Origin: Mesostigma viride
Lineage: Eukaryota > Streptophyta > Mesostigmatophyceae > Mesostigmatales > Mesostigmataceae
DNA length: 64,000 nt
Assembly (NCBI GenBank): GCA_009746045.1
Contig: RPFO01000015.1
Location: 2,266,998-2,330,997 of the forward strand
Direction of reading: 5' to 3'
Every line of letters starts with the position of its first letter. Positions within the stretch are counted from its first letter, which is position 1. This document shows, piece after piece, positions 56,624 through 64,000 of the stretch. Under the pieces are notes generated by a model that saw nothing but the letters and a program-made list of their open reading frames with translations, was not told where the DNA came from and made no database searches. The position numbers and the translations under genes were made by a program.

Positions 56624-58203
56624 CACGCCCTTGTCCGAGAGAATATGGCCTAAAAAGGGGACACTGCGGCCTGATTCTACCTTGCTGCGGCGGGCGGACA
56701 GTTTATTATCCGCCATGATCTGCAGAACCGCGGCAACATCCTCCAAGTGCTCCTCGAACGTGCGAGAGAAAATGAGGATATCATCCAAGTAGATGGCCAC
56801 GCAGGTGCGTTTGTACGGCTGCGTCCCCGGGTCCCACGGGATAGTCGGGTCGCGCAGGTCTGCCGAGACCTGGGGCAGCCGACTAGTGCCCATCACCGAC
56901 CTAAAGAGGTGGTTCATGAGCATCTGAAAAGAGGCAGGGCTGTTACACAAGCCCATGGCCGCCACGCGGAATTGGTAATGGCCAAAAGGCGTGGCAAAGG
57001 CTGTTTTACAGTATGGCAATCTTCGGGGGCGATCCGAAGTTGCCAAAAACCGTCTGCACAATCGAGCACCGTAAAGTACTTTGCGCCCTCCACCTTATAT
57101 ATCATCGATGCGGGGGAGGGGATACTTGGACTTCACGGTGATCGCATTGAGTTTGCGATAATCCGTAACCAGACGCCACTTCCCAAGGGGTTTGTGCACC
57201 AGCAACACACCCGCGCTGTAAGGGCTATTGCTGGGCTCAATCAAGCCGGCCTCCAACAAGCCGACCAAGATCTTCTTGAGCTCTGCCAACTCCACAGGCC
57301 CCATGCGAAAAATGGGTGAGGTGGTAGGTGGGTGCCCCTCCTGCAAATGAATGCGGTGGAGCACCGGTCTGGCCGGGGGAAACGTAGGTGTTTTCTCCTC
57401 AAACACGGCTGAATACTGATCGAGCACTGCGTTGAGTCGTTTCACCTCGTCTTCCGACAAGTCCATGCCAAGCGAGTTTAACGAAACTCCAGCCTGTGCA
57501 TGCTGGGCGCTGGGCCCGCGCGCGTGGGCAAGGGCGTCCAGACGAATGGAGTAAACGGGAGGAGGCTGCCGGGCTCTCATCATCCGCTTGAACTCCCTTT
57601 TGGACATGAGAATGTCCGCAAGGCGACGACGGTCACTCTTGAGGGCAGGCGTGTCATCGGTGATGGTCATGCCGTTGGCCCCATACTGCCGCTCAGGTAA
57701 CCAGAATGACCCATCTGGGAAGTGGGTAACCATGGTACCAAAAGAGACAGTCACCTTGGATATGTGCAGCCAGTCAATCCCTAGGATTATATCAGCCGCT
57801 TGTAAGGGAATGACCGTGGCGCGAATGGGCACGCTGGTGCCTTGTACGATAATAGGGGCCAAGTCCACATAGCCCGGGGATGGCTGAGTGTATCCATCCG
57901 AGTATCGCACGCGCCGAGCAATGGTATGGGGAGTCGGGGTTACTCCCAGGCGCTGCACTATGGCCTCACTGACAAAGGTGGTAGCCGCACAACTGTCAAT
58001 GAGGACCTTGATGCCCTCCAAACAACGCCCAGAGCCCTGGGGGTCTGGTAGGCTTCCAGTGAAGAGGAGTAGTTGCCGCGGGCCTTCGCTAGGCTCCGCT
58101 TGCCATTCCTGGGTCTCTGTCACCACATTACATGGTAACAAAACTTGGGCGACTTGTTCATGGCCGGGTAAGGTGTCGCCCGGAGTGCCCTCCCGGCCTC
58201 TCA
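56624..58203 (-). pseudogene. pol: Element G protease and RT (Ty3/gypsy), frameshifted
   Basis: The pol frame overlaps the gag end in the -1 frame and is open from before the gag stop (58201-58203). The protease has [16 protein letters not shown] and IILGIDWL; the site is DSCAA rather than DSGA. The RT has [16 protein letters not shown], then frame changes near 57100 and 57010, then LCNSPASFQMLM, the catalytic YLDDILIFSR and FLGHILSDKGVST, where E is inserted. Domain order PR-RT-RH is gypsy-like. Confidence 0.9.
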
Positions 58204-59573
58204 GTCCAACGCCTCTCCTGCAGGCCCCTCGTCCACCGGTGTGCCTCGCAGGTGGCCGGATGCGGCCGCGGAAGAGCCATCATCAGGCTCGGCCGCGTCT
58301 GCGGCATCCAGTTGGTTGAGGGCATGCCCAGCTTGCTGGTAGGCGCTTGGGGGCGCCTTGGGTTGTTGGTACAGCCGGGGCTGTTGGCGCGCTTGTTGCA
58401 AGCGTCGGGCACGCTCACCCGCACTGGGAGCTGTGCGCATATTTCGCGCCGGTGGTGGCCTCGAGGCCATTTGCGGGGAGGCCGCTTGGAAGTTGTTGCG
58501 TTGCACAGGCGGGGCCTGGTCCAGCGGAGGGAGATCAGGGCACTCGCGTTTGATGTGCCCCACGCGGTTGCAGTGGTAGCACTGAATCCGGGAAGTGTCC
58601 AAGGCATTAATGTCCAGGACCTCGCACTGTAGCTCATCCACCCACACGGGGGCGAATCCCAGCTCATTGAGTTCCAGTGCATTCACGCGGGGTTTTGGGG
58701 TCCGCTGCACCAAGGGAGCTATCTCCGCTAGGTAGGTCTTGATGTCCTGCAGGTTCCATTGAGCCCAGGAGAGGTGGGCGAATTTCCGCTTCACCTCATC
58801 CCGGAATTCGGGTTGCAAGCCCTCATAGAACCTTGCCAAGGCTTCTGGGCCCATCAGGTCATCAACCCGCCCAGCTAGAAGCTCGAACTTGGTCATATAT
58901 TCCCGATAGCTCAGGTTCCCCTGCTTGAACGCCCCAAAAGCCTCCCGGTCCAGCTTGTCTTGGTCGGGTGGCAGGTACTTGGCCCGTGCTCGCCGAAATA
59001 ATTCCGCCAAGCTGCTGGGGAAGCCATTGGCCAGGGCGCTTTCGCAATGGAGAGCTTGTCTCACATCGGGAGCCAGTGCCTCGCTGGACACCAGCTTGAC
59101 CTTGATATCCTCGTCCAAGAGCTTGCGTTTGTATGTCTCCCAGATGTCGATCTTCTGAGACACTGCAATCTCCCAAGCCTCAAACTCTTGGTAGGAGCAG
59201 TCGGGTTTAAACTTGGGAATATCCGACAGCTTGGGCAACGGTGGTAGTCGCCCTGCATTGTGAGTATCATCGTCATGATGGCCTATGATACTCGCGGGTC
59301 TCCCGGGCCCGGCCACACCTTGCGAGGTGTGCCCACGCGGGTAACCTGCCGGGGGGCTGTGACAGCTGCACTCATCCTCACCCGGGTGCTCATACCCATG
59401 TGGGTAGTGGGCGCGGCTTGCATGATGATGGGCGGCGGTGGCCGCTGGGTGCTGCGCTCGTGGGTCACCCGGAGCCAGGCGGTCGTATGCTGAGTTGGGG
59501 AGGGGAATCGCCTCCCCTGCGACCCCGAAGGAAGACCGACCGGTCCGTGCGGTGCCCTGGCCATTACAATTCG
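58201..59573 (-). pseudogene. gag: Element G gag, main part with CCHC knuckle
   Basis: Open from the TIR-element junction through a His/Pro-rich stretch to the capsid region: IPKFKPDCSYQEFEAWEIA, RRARAKYLPPDQDKLDREAF, NLSYREYMTKFELLAGRVDD, all typical of gypsy gag. One knuckle, CYHCNRVGHIKREC, then a Pro/Gln/Ala-rich tail. The stop at 58201 lies within the overlapping pol frame. The N-terminus is beyond the 757-bp insertion. Confidence 0.85.
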
Positions 59574-60330
59574 TTCAAGTGGCCCGCCGGAGCGGCTGTA
59601 CAATTTTTCCCAGTGAGCGCGCTGCCAAGTGTACTTGTGGGCAAATTTTTAGGTGCCCCGTCACTTCGAGGTACTAAAAATTAGGCTACGGTACGAATTC
59701 AGCGAATTTCAGCGAATTTTCAGTCGAACCAAAGGAAGTGACGGCAACTACCAAAAAGTTTCCGTTACGAATTTTCAGCCCAACACTCGCGCAAAATGAA
59801 GTGACGGCAACTACCAAAAAGTTTCCGTTACGAATTTTCACTCCCACACGTTTGCACAAGAGGAAGTGACGGCAACTACCAAAAAGTTTCCGTTACGAAT
59901 TTTCAGTCCCACACTTCGCGCAAATTTTAGTAGGGCTGCACGCAAGCTACCTTTCAAAATTTTGCGCTAGTATGGAACGCATTTCATTCGTCTGGAGGAA
60001 CGCTGCCCGCCAACTACCCCCGTTCAGAATGTTCCGCCGAAATTTACTTGAGATTTGGAAATCTGAACGTGCGCGCAAATTTTAGTAGGGCTGCACGCTA
60101 CCTTTCAAAATTTTGCGCAAGTATGGAACGCAATTCATTCGTCCGGAGGAATGCTGCTCGTCAACTGCCCCCGTTCAGAAAGTTGCGCCGAACTTTACTT
60201 GAGATTTGGAAATCTGAACGTGCGGTTGGAGTTTCGCGGGGAAACCCAAGTTCCCGAGTAATTCACCAATGACGCGCTTCGAACACTTGCCCGCTAAAAC
60301 CTAAGCAGCCGCTCCGGCTGGCCACTTAAA
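59574..60330. mobile_element. 757-bp TIR element (MITE-like) inserted in G gag
   Basis: The ends TTCAAGTGGCCCGCCGGAGC and TTTAAGTGGCCAGCCGGAGC (minus) form a ~25-bp TIR with two mismatches. Inside are three ~64-bp units (GAAGTGACGGCAACTACC...) at 59735-59915 and two ~140-bp units from about 59918 and 60074 (GCGCAAATTTTAGTAGGG...). It has no coding capacity. The target duplication is unclear. Confidence 0.65.
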
Positions 60331-60864
60331 CGAAACGGGATGCCTGCCCAGCCATTGGCGAGGCATGGCCGAAGGGGCTAGCCCCAAGGGGTCCAGGCGC
60401 ATGATAGGACGCCCGATTCGCAGCGCGGCGAGACCGCGATCGGCTATCATACAAGGGTGGCGCCGGGGCGCTGCTGGGCCAAGTGGCCAATGTAGGTTGC
60501 GGCAGCACCGTAGGCAGGGCCCCACTCCTACCGTAGTGCAGGGTAACATTATTCCCCTCAGCGCCCCCGCGCCGGCTCCTACACCAAGGGCCGGACCCGC
60601 CGACAATCCCGCGATGGATGTTCCACTTGGTGGTCCATTAAGGGGATTCACTACGGGGCTATCAGGTGGTGCGCCGGCAGCCGCCGAGGAATTCCCCCCC
60701 AAACGTGGGGTTTGTGCTGGGGATGACCCCCTAGAGCCACGCTCACTACTCGGGCGTGAGTGATTTTGGGTAGCTCTCTCTGCCGCCTCGAGTGCTGCCA
60801 CAAGGGAAGGGGCAGGAGAGAAGCGATGGGCCTCTCGTCGCCCTCGCTCAATACCGTCAGCCAT
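60331..60864 (-). pseudogene. gag: Element G gag N-terminus
   Basis: ATG 60864 (MADGIERGRREAHRFSP), then ~175 Pro/Ser/Gly/Ala-rich residues up to the TIR element, where the frame meets a stop within the TIR. It joins the gag continuation at 59573 only if that insertion is discounted. Confidence 0.7.
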
Positions 60865-61534
60865 CGCGTGGTGGCTGGTAAAGTGTGAAACAATGTGCCT
60901 TTAGTCTTGGCAGGATGATAAATTAATAATAATCCTCACACACACCCACAGCTTCCAAACAGGTTACACAATGCTCTAACAAGGGGGGTAGGACATGTTC
61001 CTTGTTAGCCTGCAATGTACCTGGTTGTCCATGCGAATCCGCTGGAAGCGCAGTCCCTTGAACGACCGGTGCTGGAATAGATCCGTGGAAGCGTCCTCTC
61101 GGGCACTGTCACGCGAACCGGGTCACGGGGACCGAGCACCAAAATACGTCAATTAAAGGACGTGAGATATTCCTGCAGCTTGCCGGAGCTGACAGTATAT
61201 ATCCCAGATATAGGGTGTGAGGCAATGGCCAAGACGCCAAATAATGCGTGAAATCGCAACCCACAAAGCGTTTCCAGCACGCAATATAAGGAGATCCGTT
61301 TCTGGACGAATCCCTTAGGTCAACCGGACAAGGCCAGGTTGGGGCGTGCAGGAACCGCAATATGGGTAACGAGTATGGACAGTTAGGATTGTGGGGATCC
61401 GACCCCCACAATGAATAACTGCAAGCGGAATTAGTAAGGGTTCCGGCCCTTATATAATTCCGTTGATGATCCGGATCAGATTACAGAAAAACGGGACGGG
61501 ATAGAGGCCACTAGGAAAGTTTCCTCCGAGTCCA
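60865..61534 (-). other. Element G 5' leader with primer-binding site
   Basis: About 670 bp between 5' LTR and gag without a credible gene. TGGACTCGGAGG (61523-61534, minus) directly follows the LTR end and is the candidate tRNA primer site. It differs from the TGGTATCGG site of C, E and H. Confidence 0.55.
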
Positions 61535-62272
61535 GTTTAACACGTATGGCTATTTAAAATAGCGCCTTGATGATTGAGAATGAATGCGAAAGACCTTTGA
61601 CTTCCTATGCGTCACAGCGCACGATGGTGGCTTAAGAATACTTGTCACACAACACGAATAAGCTCAAACCCGGAAAACCGGTTTCGTATATTACAATGTT
61701 ACCACACAGATTAAAACACTCAATGCGGGAAGACTTACACCCAGTAGGCGAGGGATTCACACTCGAGCCCACAGGAGGATTACACTCCAGGATTAAGCGA
61801 TGGTTAATAATCTGCAGAGCAACGTGGTAAATTACGATACAAGGTCCGGATTTTTGGCATAGCTCGTGCCTTGCCTATTTTGTCCCTTCGTCCCCGTTGG
61901 TGGCTGCGCCTGGCGCTGCCAACCAGGCATGACGTCAGGTCCGCGGGGACGGGCTTCTCGAACCGTCTAGAACACATTAAAGACCAGTACGGCTAGAGGC
62001 CTCTCCTGAAAAATATCCAAATGTCCGTAGGAACCATCATAACGCATGTGCAGTGCCACTTGGCTGTCCCGTAACTCCCGTTCAGGCGCTAGGGCTGCCT
62101 ACGGCGCAAAGGCCAAGTTCGTCAGCAAAACTTCAACACTTACTTCCGCACGGATTGCCTCGGCTGCCAACTATATACTATGGCCTCGGCACTGGCGCCG
62201 GATTACGGTCGGCGCCGATCAACCGGGACGGATAATTTAATACCACAAATGGCATGTTGCATCCGTGCAACA
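61535..62272 (-). repeat. Element G 5' LTR
   Basis: 738 bp, apparently identical to the 3' LTR at 41757-42494, so G should be a recent insertion even though its genes are broken. Confidence 0.9.
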
Positions 62273-62276
62273 CCTT

Positions 62277-62963
62277 GATCTCAAAGGTATCATAGCTGAG
62301 CTTATAGTGATTAGTGAGGTTGAGTACCTTATCAGAGAACTCCTGACGTAGGCCCTCTAGGAACTGAGACCAGGTCAGCTTGTCCTTGACAGCTTGCCTA
62401 GCCTTGTCCCTCACACGCTCACTGGAATCCCTATTAGTCGTGGATGTGTGGAATACCTGCACAAGGTTGACAGTGGGATCTACAGAGCAGGGAACTAGCT
62501 CCATATCCTCCAACCACTTGTCTAGCTCTTCCTGTCCCACAGGAGGCTTGAGAGGCTTCTGGCCATTCATCACAGCCACAGCACTCATGTGAGCTCTAGT
62601 CCCAGGCAAAGCACGAGGGTCACTGCCAATGACAGGAGCTCCTACCGGTGCTAAAGGCCCAGGAGCACTAGCTGCAGGTGGAGTGACACCAGAATCAGGC
62701 ACACACGGTCTCTTACCCGGGCCTTGACGTTCAGCATCCTCCTGGCCCACCCCCGTCAGCACCACGCCGTCGGTTGGCCACCCCGCACGCTCCTCCCCTT
62801 GTGCCACCTCCTTCCTCTTCCGGATGGATGCCCTCCTGCCATTGGCGCCCTCTGCCGTTGGGATTGCCTGTCCCTCTGGCACGACGCTGGCGGGGCCTCC
62901 CGTATCCGCCCTTGCCTCACCATCGCCATCCCCCGCCCCGCTCCCGCGCGTGTTACGAAGCAT
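62277..62963 (-). pseudogene. gag: Element A gag N-terminal part
   Basis: ATG 62963 (MLRNTRGSGAGDG). A variable Gly/Ala/Pro-rich region is followed by the conserved core shared with D: MNGQKPLKPP, LDKWLEDMEL, DPTVNLVQVFHTS, FSDKVLNLTN, YDTFEIK. It is cut by element G and continues in frame at 41752. The start is 48 nt after the ORF0 stop, close to the 53 nt seen in D. Confidence 0.85.
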
Positions 62964-63010
62964 TATAAAATACTACCGACAACACACGCAGATATGGCTG
63001 CTGGAACCAC

Positions 63011-64000
63011 TCAGGCCGACGCACCTACCCCAGACGAGGCCGCCTCCTGGCCTGCACTCGCCTGCGACTCCTCACGGTCTGGACGCTCCTCAACACCCTC
63101 AGCAACCGGTGTGGCTGCTGCTGCTGCGACAATCTGGAGGTCTGGGTTAAACTCTCCCAGCACGCAGGTTACAGGTCGCCCGTCTTCCTTGCGTTCGACA
63201 GGTGCTGTTCCTCACCTGGATTGCGATGCCTGGCAAGATTGCGTACCCACCGCTTACCGCCTCCAGCAAGCTCGTTCTGCTCGCCTCGGCCGTAACGATC
63301 ATACTCGTGAGTCACCTCACGAGGGACGTGCAGATCAGACTGCTCTCTGCCTCTCCTCGCAGGTCGCTGTAGTGCCGTCGCCCTCGTTTATCTGCTGGGC
63401 CGAGCGCTTTACGGAGCCCTCTGGCTTGTCGGTCCACTCGAAATGGACGTCCTCAGGCGTCTTCTCGACACCCGTGACTATCTCCACCTCCGGACCCCAC
63501 GCGGTGGTGGTTTCCGGCCTTGGTGTGTCAAGCCTGGAGTACACCCCGAAAGGCTGCGTGGTAATAAAGAACCTGTCCGCGTACCCTCTCGACTCTTGCA
63601 AAAGGATTGAAACCAGATTCTCAATGGTTTGAGCAAATACCTCCGCCGTGCTCCACGGATTCACAACCTCGCGAGCTCGGGCGTTCCGGATTATGTCGGC
63701 GTCTGGTACCCCCTCCCCGAGCACCGCTGTAGCCACCCAGTGGTTGAACAGCCTTGTGCTGCCGACGCCATGATCTGGCTAAGCGCCTCCCTGGCTAGGT
63801 CGAGACCGGCTAACGTTATATGGCCGCCCTGATAGGCTACCTCCACGCTGTTAGCAGTTTCAGCTAGCGCGTCACGAATACGCACCAACTCTTCCACCGC
63901 CACCCGCCCTGTCTCACCCGGGGAAATCACGACGCGAGCCCTTTGAACAATCGGGTCCGCCGCCGCTGGCCTGTTGCCTCCCCCACAAACCGCCACCCAC
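63011..64000 (-). pseudogene. Element A ORF0, frameshifted, 5' partial at window edge
   Basis: Homologue of the D ORF0: SPGETGRVAVEELVRIRD, EVAYQGGHITLAGLDLARE, NHWVAT.LGEG, ADIIRNA, NPWSTAEV, ILLQESRGYADRF, QQINEGDGT and, in another frame near the end, ERKEDGRPVT. Frame changes near 63750, 63340 and 63210 show it is a relic. The stop is TGA at 63011-63013. The N-terminus lies beyond the window. Confidence 0.7.

Larger units (their letters stand above)
41757..62272 (-). mobile_element. Element G: Ty3/gypsy retrotransposon inserted in A gag, with nested elements
   Basis: Flanked by 738-bp LTRs at 41757-42494 and 61535-62272 that appear identical, and by a 4-bp target duplication CCTT (41753-41756, 62273-62276). 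Without H, E and the TIR element it would be about 7.1 kb. Gene order on the minus strand: gag, protease, RT, RNase H, then an in-frame C-terminal extension; no integrase. A G-rich polypurine run lies just before the 3' LTR (42496-42510) and a primer-like site just after the 5' LTR. Confidence 0.9.
31768..64000 (-). mobile_element. Element A: INT-PR-RT type retrotransposon, host of the CACTA element and G
   Basis: Pieces in order on the minus strand: ORF0 (to 63011), gag (62963-62277 and 41752-41123), pol (34239-31768). The gaps are explained by element G and the CACTA element. The 3' end is hidden by element D, and the 5' LTR is outside the window. Confidence 0.75.

Noticed and set aside
60301-60763. 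Plus-strand ORF opposite G gag (60365-60763)
   Set aside because: It is the complement of the Pro/Ala-rich gag N-terminus and has no features of its own.
62724-63632. 302-codon plus-strand ORF
   Set aside because: It is the shadow of A ORF0 and gag on the minus strand, which are supported by homology to element D.

Overview
The window looks like nuclear DNA of a eukaryote, most likely a green alga or other protist, but I cannot name the species. Every recognisable coding region belongs to a transposable element: Ty1/copia-like and Ty3/gypsy-like LTR retrotransposons, a LINE tail with a restriction-like endonuclease, a CACTA-type DNA transposon and small TIR elements. The rest is micro- and minisatellite DNA. 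No intact host gene, rRNA, complete tRNA or CRISPR array was seen. Most element ORFs carry frameshifts or stops, so they are mainly relics.

Layout. 1-5.5 kb: 5'-truncated LINE ORF, three ~184-bp tandem repeats, duplicated 201-bp and 305-bp blocks, long (CACG)n and (CCCT)n tracts. 5.5-28.9 kb: element B (+), interrupted at its RT catalytic codons by copia element C (-), whose 5' LTR holds a 2.3-kb DNA insertion (T). About 8.05 kb of this (12225-20275) is tandemly duplicated at 20276-28665. The B 3' LTR carries a 208-bp perfect palindrome (single in unit 1, paired around a tRNA-like spacer in unit 2). 28.9-31.8 kb: element D (-), ORF0 plus truncated gag, apparently inserted in element A. 31.8-64 kb: element A (-), split by a 6.86-kb CACTA-like transposon (34268-41122) and by a 20.5-kb gypsy element G (41757-62272). 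G itself contains LTR elements H (43234-51329) and E (52109-56618) and a 757-bp TIR element.

Four LTR insertions (C, E, G, H) have target-site duplications readable from the sequence: ACCTG, GTGGA, CCTT and AAGGG. The insertion order is A, then D, B, C and T on one side, and A, then G, then E and H on the other.

The most unusual system is the A/B/D family. It is copia-like in RT and RNase H, but its pol order is integrase, SH3-like segment, protease, RT, RNase H. Ty1/copia normally has PR-INT-RT-RH and Ty3/gypsy normally has PR-RT-RH-INT. The protease active site reads DTNS in both readable copies. A separate ORF (ORF0), conserved between A and D, lies about 50 nt upstream of gag. I do not know of a described family with this combination.
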